Assembly: GCA_002359635.1 (NCBI GenBank)
Contig: DENJ01000115.1
Coordinates: 29,123-38,786, forward strand
Direction of reading: 5' to 3'
Source: Burkholderiales bacterium UBA2647
Lineage (GTDB): Bacteria > Pseudomonadota > Gammaproteobacteria > Burkholderiales > Burkholderiaceae_E
Length of the DNA stretch: 9,664 nt
Of the stretch, positions 1-6,599 are shown piece after piece. Each line of letters opens with the position of its first letter. Positions within the stretch are counted from its first letter, which is position 1. Under the pieces are notes generated by a model. That model saw only the letters and a list, made by a program, of their open reading frames with translations. It had not been told where the DNA came from and did no database searches. A program made the position numbers and the translations under genes.

Positions 1-63
1 TTTGAGCCCTCGCGTAAACCTTTTGAGCCATAGCGAAAACCCTTTGAAGACTTGCATCAGGCA
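1..63. repeat. Degenerate 21-bp tandem repeat at the left edge
   Basis: TTTGA recurs at positions 1, 22 and 43, an exact 21-bp period. Units 1 (1-21) and 2 (22-42) agree at 17 of 21 positions, sharing TTTGAGCC, GCG and AAACC. Unit 3 keeps only the first few bases. Two coding readings of the edge are possible and neither can be decided here. On the plus strand, frame 1 ends at a TAG (31-33) after FEPSRKPFEP, so the repeat could be the heptad-like tail of an upstream gene. On the minus strand an ATG at 31-29 starts MAQKVYARAQ and runs off the window, with a weak AAAGGG 8 nt upstream of it. Confidence 0.45.
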
Positions 64-103
64 TGACTCGGCATCTTGCTCCAGTTTCGAGAATGCAAGA
101 TCG

Positions 104-132
104 TTGATTCAGGCATACTTTCTGTCCATAAC
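104..132 (+). promoter_or_regulatory. Putative sigma70 promoter for the zinc-ribbon ORF
   Basis: TTGATT (104-109) and CATAAC (127-132) each match the sigma70 -35/-10 consensus at 4 of 6 positions and are separated by exactly 17 bp. Transcription would start near 139-140, about 30 nt before the ATG at 171. The leader would contain the self-complementary CCGCCGGCGG (145-154). Prediction from sequence only. Confidence 0.4.
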
Positions 133-170
133 AAGAAGTCAGGACCGCCGGCGGCGGCGGAAATTTTGAA

Positions 171-389
171 ATGCAGCAAAGTCCCAAGCAACGTTTTTGC
201 TCAAGCTGTCGCGTCGACCGAGATGAATCCCTGGGTAAATGGGTGATGACCCGTGGCGGGGTTCGACGCTTTATCTGTGCGCACTGCATGGCTAGACGCA
301 AAGCACAAATGCCCCAAAAACCCGCTGAAGAATCGGCAGCTTTACCGGGCAGTCTTGAAAAAGAATCCGCCGCTACCGATAGCAAGTGA
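171..389 (+). CDS. Small zinc-ribbon-like protein of unknown function (72 aa)
   Basis: Function not recognised. The protein has two CxxC pairs, FCSSC (residues 9-13) and ICAHC (35-39), 22 residues apart, the layout of a single four-cysteine zinc ribbon. Between them lies a charged and aromatic stretch (DRDESLGKWVMTRGGVRRF). A basic MARRKAQ stretch follows, then a low-complexity Ala/Glu/Ser tail (about 50-72) that is probably disordered. It is soluble, with no signal peptide or membrane segment. The ATG at 171 is the only ATG after an in-frame TAA at 129-131. The ribosome binding site is poor (a GGCGGAAA-like purine stretch), but a promoter-like sequence sits upstream. The gene stands alone and converges on the thioredoxin-TPR gene, 88 bp away. 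A role in nucleic-acid or protein binding would be a guess. The cysteine spacing and following basic residues argue for real coding. Confidence 0.62.
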   Translation: MQQSPKQRFCSSCRVDRDESLGKWVMTRGGVRRFICAHCMARRKAQMPQKPAEESAALPGSLEKESAATDSK

Positions 390-410
390 GCTGAGCGGCT
401 TGCGCCCGCA

Positions 411-440
411 GCCGTTTACCGCAACAAGCGCGCAAACGGC
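411..440. terminator. Possible hairpin between two convergent genes
   Basis: GCCGTTT (411-417) and AAACGGC (434-440) form a perfect 7-bp stem around a 16-nt loop in the 88-bp gap between the zinc-ribbon ORF and the thioredoxin-TPR gene. A second, bulged hairpin (CGGC...GCCG) lies just before it, near 396-414, and the two overlap. Neither is followed by a T-run on either strand, so intrinsic termination is not well supported. The position makes a bidirectional pausing or Rho-assisted end site plausible. Confidence 0.25.
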
Positions 441-477
441 AGCAGCCAAACCTTTCTTGCCAACCCCGAGACAAAAT

Positions 478-1344
478 TCAATGCAGCAGTGCGCCAAGCC
501 TTCGGCGATACTGACCGACCAATTGGGGGTCGGGACAGAGCTGAAAAATTGCAAGCATCGATTGACGGATAAGCTCAGCGGCAAATTGCCGTTCATGCGC
601 AAGCAAATCCAAGAAACCATCCATCGCCTCGGTCCAGCGGCCCGATAGCATTGCCAGTTGCGCCTCGCGTAACTTTTGCTGGGGCGCTTTGGCATGGTCC
701 GGGCCTGGTTCTTTGGGATCCGAGAGATCACTATGCAGCTTCGTCTCGACCAAACCCCCTGCCTCCAAAGCAAGCGCCGCGTCCACGAGGAAAGCGACCG
801 CTGCAATTTTTGGATCACTGAGCCTCTTGGGACGCAAGGTCTCGAAGCTTTGCGCGGCATCGCCCCACATCGATAGCTGCAACAAGACTTGCACCCATTC
901 AAGCCTCGCAAGTTCGTGCGCAGGGTTTAGCACGAGCACACGCTTATACAACTCGCAGGCCTCTTCGTATTGAGTCTCGCACACGCGTTGTCTGGCTACG
1001 GCCAAGTCTTTATCCTCAAGACGGGGTAGATGACGATCAATAAAATGCCGTATCTCGGACTCTTGTCGCAAACCCACGAACTGATCAACGACCTTCGAAT
1101 CCTTAAAAAGCATTACCATCGGTAGGCTACGGATTTGATAGCGTTGTGAGAGTTGAGGGGCATGGTCAGCGTTGACTTTAACCATATACACCCTGCCCTC
1201 ATAGGCCAAGCTGAGCTTTTCGAGCATTGGCCCGAGCGTGCGGCAAGGTCCGCACCAAGGCGCCCAAAAGTCAACCAAGACGGCTTGTTGCTTGGACACC
1301 TCAAGCACCGCTTCTTCAAACCGCGATTCACTCAAGTCGAGCAC
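478..1344 (-). CDS. cnoX: Thioredoxin-TPR chaperedoxin, CnoX/YbbN-like
   Basis: Cytoplasmic protein of 288 aa with an N-terminal thioredoxin domain (about 1-108) and a C-terminal tetratricopeptide-like helical region (about 110-288), the CnoX (YbbN) architecture and usual length. The active site is WCGPC at residues 30-34, with both cysteines (31 and 34) intact, and the cis-proline loop is SLP (73-75). E. coli CnoX has lost the first active-site cysteine, so this copy should be redox-competent like the thioredoxin-active members. The family is known to hold stress-damaged proteins for DnaK and GroEL and to protect their cysteines. The helical region carries paired-helix patterns (RQRVCETQYEEACELYKRVL at 118-137) and a charged linker near 200-225. 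The start is GTG, supported by GGAG 8 nt upstream. It is the third gene of a minus-strand unit, 13 bp after the flavoprotein gene. Alternative: a generic thioredoxin fused to TPR repeats. Confidence 0.87.
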   Translation of the reverse strand: MLDLSESRFEEAVLEVSKQQAVLVDFWAPWCGPCRTLGPMLEKLSLAYEGRVYMVKVNADHAPQLSQRYQIRSLPMVMLFKDSKVVDQFVGLRQESEIRHFIDRHLPRLEDKDLAVARQRVCETQYEEACELYKRVLVLNPAHELARLEWVQVLLQLSMWGDAAQSFETLRPKRLSDPKIAAVAFLVDAALALEAGGLVETKLHSDLSDPKEPGPDHAKAPQQKLREAQLAMLSGRWTEAMDGFLDLLAHERQFAAELIRQSMLAIFQLCPDPQLVGQYRRRLGALLH

Positions 1345-1352
1345 GATTAAAT

Positions 1353-1356
1353 CTCC
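1353..1356 (-). promoter_or_regulatory. Ribosome binding site fixing the GTG start of the CnoX-like gene
   Basis: On the minus strand GGAG lies 8 nt before the GTG at 1344-1342 and directly behind the TGA stop of the flavoprotein gene (1360-1358). It decides the non-ATG start. The nearby ATG overlapping this site reads into a stop after three codons. Confidence 0.7.
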
Positions 1357-1357
1357 A

Positions 1358-2620
1358 TCATGACTGTTTTAATAACAAACCAAGTATGCCGCTCATGGTG
1401 ACCAGATCTTCGGGCGATCGTCGCTCATTCAACACCTCCGAAGCTTGAAAACGCAAACCGGTACTGTGCGATGCTAGGCGGATCAGAAGTTCAGCAAGCC
1501 AGGGCCTTCGATTAATGCGGTTCGCCTTTTCGTATTGTGCATAGCGCATACGTAAAGATCCAAGTGCGCGCTCATAGTGAAGACTGGGGTGCAAGCGATC
1601 TGACGATTGCTGGGCTTCGGATGCCAAGATGCTCTCTGCAGCCATGAGCCCTGTTTCCATCGCTTTCCCGATTCCCTCACCGGTGAGACCATAAGTGCTA
1701 CCAATTGCCTCGCCACAGATCAACACACCATCCTGACTGGTTAATGCTCCTGTCAAGCCACTTCGCAAGGGGGCACCTTTCAGCGGCCCGATCATCTCGC
1801 CTTCCTTCAGCAGGCGTGCAATCGTCGGGTTGACATCGATCAACTGTTGAAAAAGTTGACGCAGATTCACTTTCTGCTGCGGCCAGTTCGTTGCGACATC
1901 AAATACCCCAACCCCAAGGTTATAGGCCTCGTCTCGCATGGGGAAAAGCCAGGCATAACCAGGGCTAAGCGCACGATGCCAAATGACTTGCAAGCCTGTG
2001 ACTTCCCTGTGCAAGCCGGGATGCCTGACGATTGCCCGCATGGCCATCGCACTTGGTGCTCGACGATGCTCAACCGTTGCCGCCTGGAGTGCGGATGACG
2101 AAGCGCCTGTTGCAATCACAAGCTGTTTTGCCGAGATCAAAACGAGTTTGCCAGCTTTACGGAACCAGGCGCCATCCACAGCATGGTCCACTTCCGGGCG
2201 GCGCGATAAGCCCTCAAAGCAAAGCCCACCCTGGAAAATGGCGCCCTGCCTGATGGCAGCTTTGAGCAGGATTTCGTCAAACACAAAGCGTGAAATCACT
2301 GCCATCGGCGCCGTCAGGTCGACCGACCGGCCGCTCGGTGCAATGCATTGAACATGGTCTACCGCTTTAGCCTGGGCCAACACCTCGCTCAGTAATCCCA
2401 GACGCCTGAGTACCTGCAAGCTGTCCGGTATCAAAGCATCGCCGCAAATCTTGTGTCGCGGAAAAATGTACTGATCCACCAGCAAAACGTCGTGACCATG
2501 GCGGGCTAACCAGTGTGCGCAGCTGGATCCGGCTGGGCCCGCCCCGATCACCAAGGTCTGGCAGCTGATGGTCGGCAAATCTTGCACGCGCTTCACGAAG
2601 CTTGCTGGCCTTGCTCTCAC
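1358..2620 (-). CDS. FAD-dependent oxidoreductase, geranylgeranyl reductase family
   Basis: A 420-aa flavoprotein of the p-hydroxybenzoate hydroxylase fold. The Rossmann FAD motif GAGPAGS is at 26-32, followed by the acidic end of the second beta strand (LLVDQ, 46-50). PRHKICGDAL (54-63) is the Lys-x-Cys-Gly signature of the geranylgeranyl reductase family. ATGASS is at 170-175, and the second FAD motif, GEAIGSTYGLTGEGIGKAME, is at 303-322. The C-terminal helices (about 345-420) lack an obvious membrane segment. Family members saturate isoprenoid double bonds or oxidise/halogenate diverse substrates, so the substrate here is unknown. The start is GTG within a 4-bp GTGA overlap with the stop of the Bug receptor gene, which suggests translational coupling. 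Other in-frame GTG codons lie at 2596 and 2587, so the first 8-11 residues are uncertain. It is the middle gene of the Bug/flavoprotein/CnoX operon. Membership of the flavoprotein superfamily is firm; the reaction is not. Confidence 0.88.
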   Translation of the reverse strand: MRARPASFVKRVQDLPTISCQTLVIGAGPAGSSCAHWLARHGHDVLLVDQYIFPRHKICGDALIPDSLQVLRRLGLLSEVLAQAKAVDHVQCIAPSGRSVDLTAPMAVISRFVFDEILLKAAIRQGAIFQGGLCFEGLSRRPEVDHAVDGAWFRKAGKLVLISAKQLVIATGASSSALQAATVEHRRAPSAMAMRAIVRHPGLHREVTGLQVIWHRALSPGYAWLFPMRDEAYNLGVGVFDVATNWPQQKVNLRQLFQQLIDVNPTIARLLKEGEMIGPLKGAPLRSGLTGALTSQDGVLICGEAIGSTYGLTGEGIGKAMETGLMAAESILASEAQQSSDRLHPSLHYERALGSLRMRYAQYEKANRINRRPWLAELLIRLASHSTGLRFQASEVLNERRSPEDLVTMSGILGLLLKQS

Positions 2621-3588
2621 TCGGGCTCGATACCGGCGGCACGAAGCGCCGAACGATAAGACTCATACTGCTCTTTGGTATGTGCGGCCAAGCCCTCCGG
2701 TGTGGAGCCGGTTTGAACAAAGGCGATTTTCTCCATCGCAGCCTTAACCTCAGGGCGCTGCGCTGCTGCCAAGAATTCCTTGTTCAGACGCTCAACAATG
2801 GGCTTGGGCATGTTGGCAGGCCCATAAACCGCTGCCCACGAAGTGATGGTGAATTTGCTGATGCCAGCCTCCACCATCGTGGGCACGTTCGGCAATAGCG
2901 GGCTTCGGCTCGTTGTGGCAACCGCAAGCGCGCGAATCTTCCCTTCTCGCAAGTGGGCAATGGAGGGACCCGAAGAAACCATCATGGCTTGAACCCGACC
3001 AGCAAGTAAATCGAGCATGGCCTGAGGTTCACCCTTATAGGGCACGTGGGTCATTTGGATACCGGCGAGCGAACAGAACTGCGCTACCCCTAAAATACCG
3101 GTTGTGTTCCCAGTCGCATAGCTCAACTTCCCGGGCGCATCTTTGGCGAGCTTGACCAAATCGGCCAAGCTGTTGGCGGGCACGCTGGGGTGAACCACCA
3201 TAAAAAAAGTGTAACGCCCTAAATCAGCAATGGGCGAAAAATCCTTCAAAGGATCATAGGGAGGATTCTTTTTCATCGCAGGCCCTGCGGCCATCGGACT
3301 GTTGGTCGCCAAAAAGAGCGTGTAGCCATCACTGGCAGCCCGCGCGACTTCCTGTCCCGCAATCAGACCATCGGCACCCGCCTTGTTTTCAACCACCATG
3401 GGCTGCCCGAGTGCCTGGGACAGCTGAGCGCTATAGGTTCTAGCAACCATATCCGTCGTCGATCCAGCGGGGAACGGCACGACGAGGCGGATGCTCTTGC
3501 TCGGGTAGCTTTGAGCCTCTACCCGCATTGACAGGCTGGCAGCTGGCAGCGCAGCCGAAATCATCTTAAGTACATTGCGACGCTTCAT
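2617..3588 (-). CDS. Bug-family tripartite tricarboxylate transporter receptor (periplasmic)
   Basis: A 323-aa solute-binding protein of the Bug/TctC family, which bind small carboxylated or otherwise polar ligands in the periplasm. It begins MKRRNVLKMI, a twin-arginine-like signal, then a hydrophobic stretch and a likely cleavage near VEAQ-SYP (about 23-28). Family landmarks are PFPAGSTTD (38-46), GADGLIAG (71-78), SYATGNTTGILG (156-167), VPYKG (182-186), GKIRALAV (216-223) and P-VPTMVEAG (232-242). Length is typical. The start at 3588 is preferred over an ATG at 3603 because AAGGAG sits exactly 6 nt before it and the upstream ATG overlaps that site. No TctA/TctB membrane genes are in the window, as is common for orphan Bug receptors. 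It is first in the minus-strand operon, overlaps the flavoprotein gene by 4 bp and diverges from a WYL regulator. The ligand cannot be inferred. Confidence 0.95.
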   Translation of the reverse strand: MKRRNVLKMISAALPAASLSMRVEAQSYPSKSIRLVVPFPAGSTTDMVARTYSAQLSQALGQPMVVENKAGADGLIAGQEVARAASDGYTLFLATNSPMAAGPAMKKNPPYDPLKDFSPIADLGRYTFFMVVHPSVPANSLADLVKLAKDAPGKLSYATGNTTGILGVAQFCSLAGIQMTHVPYKGEPQAMLDLLAGRVQAMMVSSGPSIAHLREGKIRALAVATTSRSPLLPNVPTMVEAGISKFTITSWAAVYGPANMPKPIVERLNKEFLAAAQRPEVKAAMEKIAFVQTGSTPEGLAAHTKEQYESYRSALRAAGIEPE

Positions 3589-3594
3589 CACGGT

Positions 3595-3600
3595 CTCCTT
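3595..3600 (-). promoter_or_regulatory. Ribosome binding site fixing the Bug receptor start
   Basis: AAGGAG on the minus strand is spaced 6 nt from the ATG at 3588-3586. This excludes the more upstream ATG (3603), whose first codons would overlap the site, and puts the twin-arginine-like motif at the very N-terminus. Confidence 0.85.
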
Positions 3601-3608
3601 CATGTCTT

Positions 3609-3629
3609 ATCATCAATCATCATTCATCC
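3609..3629. repeat. Three 7-bp tandem units in the divergent intergenic region
   Basis: On the plus strand ATCATCA (3609-3615) and ATCATCA (3616-3622) are identical and TTCATCC (3623-3629) differs at two positions. They lie 20-40 bp upstream of the Bug start, in the leader or promoter of the operon that diverges from the WYL gene. This could be a low-complexity leader or a regulator site. No clear sigma70 pair was found in this 118-bp interval on either strand. Confidence 0.6.
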
Positions 3630-3706
3630 GGCGCTTAAATCCATCGAAACGCTCTGCAATACAGTACCCACCGGGCAATTCGCTGCATCACGACACCCGT
3701 GCTCCT

Positions 3707-4690
3707 ATGAACCAACTCGACCGACTTTACCGAATCAGAGATATGTTACAGGCTCGGGGCAAAGTGCCGATCGCGAACTTTTTGCGAGAACTTGAAATAT
3801 CCCGTGCCACCTTCAAGCGAGACCTTGAAATCTTGCGAGACAGGTTCAATGCGCCGATTGTTTACAAACCCTTCGAACGGGCCTATGAGCTCGAACCCCA
3901 CGGGGCAATCGGCCCACGATTCGAGCTCCCGGGTCTATGGTTCAACCAGCAAGAGGCACTTGCGCTGGTCACCATGCACAACATGCTGCTGCAACTTGAT
4001 CAGGCAGGTTTTATCGGGCCGCATCTAAACCCCTTGATTCAACGTGTCGAGACAACGCTTGGGGGAAGCAATACACCCGGCCGCGAACTACGCAAGCGGT
4101 TGCGCCTGATCGCTCATGGCACGAGAACAAGACAGTTAGCTGCCTTTCCACAAATCGGAAAGGCATTGCTTGAGCGGCAATGTCTACTTATTCGTTATGA
4201 ATCTCGAAGCAAAAACGAGGTCAGCGAGCGCAAGATTTCACCCCAGCGGTTGGTCCATTATCGCGAAAATTGGTATTTGGATGCCTGGTGCCATTTGCGG
4301 AAAGATCTCCGGAGTTTTTCTCTAGACCTTATTTTGTACTGCCAGACCCTCAAACAGGCCTGCAAAGAGTTACCGGAGAAACGGCTTGAGGCTCATAGTA
4401 ACGCTGGCTATGGCATTTTTTCGGGTGCGGTCATCGGCACAGCGCGCTTGAGATTTTCCCCTGAACGCGCGCGCTGGGTTGCCAGCGAGCAATGGCACCC
4501 GCAACAAAAGCAATCGATGGACAAGCAGGGCTGCCTGCTGCTTGAGTTGCCCTACAGCGATGATCGTGAGCTCATCATGGATATCTTGCGACACGGCGAT
4601 CAGGTCGAGGTGATCGGGCCAGCTTCGCTACGCCGAAAACTGATTGAAACCTTGACCAAGGCAAAAGCTCAGTATCAAACAGACGATTAG
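3707..4690 (+). CDS. WYL-domain transcriptional regulator
   Basis: A 327-aa cytoplasmic regulator with the standard three-part WYL layout. The N-terminal winged helix-turn-helix spans about 1-60, with RLYRIRDMLQARGKVPIANF at 6-25 and the recognition helix around ISRATFKRDLEIL (31-43). The WYL domain is about 145-215 and contains RKISPQRLVHYRENWYLDAW (175-194), with the Trp-Tyr-Leu signature at 189-191. A WCX-like C-terminal extension is about 240-320, ending VEVIGPASLRRKLIETL (300-316). WYL domains are known to sense ligands, often nucleotides or nucleic acid. The reading frame is open from 3575, but family alignment places the start at the ATG at 3707. No good ribosome binding site is seen there, so a leaderless or weakly translated start is possible. 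It diverges from the Bug operon, the likely regulatory target by position. The TAG stop at 4688-4690 is followed by a hairpin. Confidence 0.92.
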   Translation: MNQLDRLYRIRDMLQARGKVPIANFLRELEISRATFKRDLEILRDRFNAPIVYKPFERAYELEPHGAIGPRFELPGLWFNQQEALALVTMHNMLLQLDQAGFIGPHLNPLIQRVETTLGGSNTPGRELRKRLRLIAHGTRTRQLAAFPQIGKALLERQCLLIRYESRSKNEVSERKISPQRLVHYRENWYLDAWCHLRKDLRSFSLDLILYCQTLKQACKELPEKRLEAHSNAGYGIFSGAVIGTARLRFSPERARWVASEQWHPQQKQSMDKQGCLLLELPYSDDRELIMDILRHGDQVEVIGPASLRRKLIETLTKAKAQYQTDD

Positions 4691-4691
4691 C

Positions 4692-4710
4692 TGGCTCACG
4701 TTATGAGCCA
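4692..4710 (+). terminator. Hairpin just after the WYL gene
   Basis: TGGCTCA (4692-4698) and TGAGCCA (4704-4710) form a perfect 7-bp stem with a 5-nt loop, starting 2 nt after the WYL stop codon. There is no U-tract downstream, so it is a weak intrinsic terminator at best. It may instead protect the 3' end of the message. Confidence 0.4.
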
Positions 4711-4758
4711 CCTGACGATTAACATGAAATCACAGCCTGTCCCTTCAAGGAGCATTTC

Positions 4759-5028
4759 ATGCTTTATCCTCTGAATCGCTTATCCGGTGTCGGTATTACG
4801 ATTGCGCTTGCCCTATGCGCCTGGTGGTCGATATCAACCATTGCATTTCACTATGAGAATCACAGTCAGGTGCGCATCCATTCAAAGGCTCAAGCTTTGA
4901 GCACCGCGAATCAGGCGACCGGGCATTGCACCGGTGGCTTGCCCCTGCTCGTAGACCACGGCGCCACTGACCAGGGTGTAATCGTAGCCCTCAGATCGCT
5001 GGATAAAGCGTCTGCCGCCACCCGGTAG
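4759..5028 (+). CDS. Small ORF with one predicted membrane segment; doubtful gene
   Basis: Not recognised. The 89-codon frame starts at an ATG preceded by AAGGAG with 6-nt spacing, the same layout as the Bug gene and the best ribosome binding site pattern on this strand of the window. Residues 10-30 (SGVGITIALALCAWWSISTIA) form one hydrophobic segment after a short N-terminus with one Arg, followed by a polar, His-rich stretch (31-40). From residue 42 on it is antisense to the 3' end of the deacylase gene (145 bp overlap), so that part is probably constrained by the other strand. The phrase RLSGVGITIALALCAWW loosely recalls the first membrane helix of SdhC, but not enough to claim it. It may be a genuine small membrane protein, a decayed gene fragment cut off by the deacylase, or chance. 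A hairpin AGCAT-TTC-ATGCT (4751-4763) covers the start codon. Confidence 0.3.
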   Translation: MLYPLNRLSGVGITIALALCAWWSISTIAFHYENHSQVRIHSKAQALSTANQATGHCTGGLPLLVDHGATDQGVIVALRSLDKASAATR

Positions 5029-6597
5029 ATCGCTGACTTGTTCGGGCATGGTCAGTCGCAGCCCCTCGAAATCGACGATGTTGAGATCAGCTTTCATACC
5101 GACCGCAATCAAACCGCGGTCTCCAAGACCAAGGGCGTTTGCATTGTTATAAGTTTGTGCCCGAACCAAGTCTTCAAGCCGAAGTCGATCGCCGCGCTGA
5201 CGGTCACGCGCCCAATGGGTGATCAAGAAGGTGGGAAAACTAGAATCACAAATATAACCATTATGGGCGCCTCCGTCGCCTAGCCCGAGCAAGGTAAAAG
5301 GGTGGGTCATCATCGTTCTCACCGACTCAAGATCACCATGCTCATAGTTGTGCAATGGAAAATAAAACAATTGCTTACCTTCGTGCCTCAGCATGTAGTC
5401 GTACATAAATTCCCTCGGGTCACGTCCCTCAGCTTGCGCTAAGGCCGCAACACTTTCATTGGGCTTTGGCTCATAAGTGAATTGCTCGTGCAAAGGAAAG
5501 TGTCGCTCATGGGCAAGTGTTAGTCGCTGTAATCTGAGGGTCTCCGGCTTCGGTTGATCGGCAAGAATGGCAGCTTTCACCGACGCTTGCCGAAGCGCTT
5601 GAACGCGTTCTGGCAGTTCAAGATGAGCCAAATCAAGATAGGCTTTCGCGTACATAAAGGGGCTCATCGAACACTGCAGGCCGAGCATAAGACCAATTGG
5701 CCTGCACGACACTTGAGCACGCATGTTCAAACCATCTGCCTGAGCGGCTTCGACTCTTTTTAGGATATCGCGCCAGCGATCTGGATATTGGCCCTGCTCC
5801 AAAAGCGTAAACGAGAAGGGCCTACCGCTAGCCCTAGCTGCATCTTTCATGATGCCAAATTCAGCTTCTAGGTCGGCGAAATCCGAAATCATCTGAATCA
5901 CGCCTTTTCCCGCTTCAGCGAGCCCTTGAGCGATGGCACAGTATTCGTCCCCTGAAACGTCAAGGCTTGGGACCGATTCGCCTTTACTCGATCGATGTAC
6001 CATCGCTCTAGAACTTGAAAAACCAAGGGCGCCCGCTTGAAGCGCCTCCTTAACCACAAGCTTCATCGACGCCAAGTCCTCAGGGGTGGCTTTCTCGCGC
6101 CTTCGACCTCGCTCGCCCATCACGTAGACACGGACAGCAGCATGGGGCACCTGTGTGCCGATATCCATGGCGTGAGGCAAATTGTCGAGCGCGTTGAGAT
6201 AGCCCGGAAAATCTTCCCAGGTAAAAGGCACACCCTCCCGAAGCACGGCTCCAGGAATATCTTCGACGCCTTCCATGAGCTCGATCGCCCATTCACGCTG
6301 TTCGCTGCGCAGCGGTGCAAAGCCGACGCCGCAGTTGCCCATGATCGCAGTAGTCACGCCATGCCATCCTGAAGGGCTTAAATACGGATCCCAAAGCGCT
6401 TGACCATCGTAGTGCGTATGGATATCAATCCAACCAGGCATGAGGTATCGGCCAGCGGCATTGATTTCGCGTGTCGACCGCGAGCTTATAGATCCAATTT
6501 CTACAATTTTTTGATTGCTGATCCCAACATCGGCTGCAAAAGCAGCGCGACCTGTGCCATCAATCACTTTAGCGTCGCGGATAATTAAATCATGCAT
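4882..6597 (-). CDS. N-acyl-D-amino-acid deacylase-like amidohydrolase
   Basis: A 571-aa cytoplasmic amidohydrolase of the D-aminoacylase group (amidohydrolase family 3; known members hydrolyse N-acyl-D-amino acids). The N-terminal beta domain (MHDLIIRDAKVIDGTG) leads into YLMPGWIDIHTHYDGQ with the metal-binding HxH at His60/His62. MGNCGVGFAP (86-95) supplies Cys89, the bridging-ligand position in D-aminoacylase. GLGDGGAHNGY (438-448) carries the conserved Asp441 and His445. The C-terminal beta strands (about 500-571) end in GRLIRG. SSRAMVHRSSKGESVP (195-210) marks the larger subfamily seen in actinobacteria and proteobacteria, in which the two middle metal histidines of classical D-aminoacylase are not evident at their expected places. 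The true substrate is therefore open. The start has GGAG 8 nt upstream. It lies 14 bp behind rmuC on the same strand and is probably co-transcribed with it. Confidence 0.9.
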   Translation of the reverse strand: MHDLIIRDAKVIDGTGRAAFAADVGISNQKIVEIGSISSRSTREINAAGRYLMPGWIDIHTHYDGQALWDPYLSPSGWHGVTTAIMGNCGVGFAPLRSEQREWAIELMEGVEDIPGAVLREGVPFTWEDFPGYLNALDNLPHAMDIGTQVPHAAVRVYVMGERGRRREKATPEDLASMKLVVKEALQAGALGFSSSRAMVHRSSKGESVPSLDVSGDEYCAIAQGLAEAGKGVIQMISDFADLEAEFGIMKDAARASGRPFSFTLLEQGQYPDRWRDILKRVEAAQADGLNMRAQVSCRPIGLMLGLQCSMSPFMYAKAYLDLAHLELPERVQALRQASVKAAILADQPKPETLRLQRLTLAHERHFPLHEQFTYEPKPNESVAALAQAEGRDPREFMYDYMLRHEGKQLFYFPLHNYEHGDLESVRTMMTHPFTLLGLGDGGAHNGYICDSSFPTFLITHWARDRQRGDRLRLEDLVRAQTYNNANALGLGDRGLIAVGMKADLNIVDFEGLRLTMPEQVSDLPGGGRRFIQRSEGYDYTLVSGAVVYEQGQATGAMPGRLIRGAQSLSL

Positions 6598-6599
6598 TC

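Noticed and set aside
51..99. CTTGCA...TGCAAG inverted repeat as a riboswitch or small-RNA candidate
   Set aside because: Arms are only 6 bp with a 37-bp spacer and no conserved aptamer motif or terminator is visible.
342..911. Long open frame (189 codons) antisense to the CnoX-like gene, plus similar frames at 253-648, 689-973 and 1867-2115
   Set aside because: They lie in alternative frames of well-supported genes, show no domain signature, have erratic Cys/Arg/Ser-rich composition and lack ribosome binding sites.
2617..3588. A complete tripartite tricarboxylate transporter system
   Set aside because: Only the receptor is present; no TctA or TctB membrane subunit is encoded anywhere in the window.
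3575..3706. Extended 371-aa start for the WYL protein
   Set aside because: The additional 44 residues are unlike WYL proteins, would overlap the Bug start and its ribosome binding site, and have no Shine-Dalgarno site upstream.
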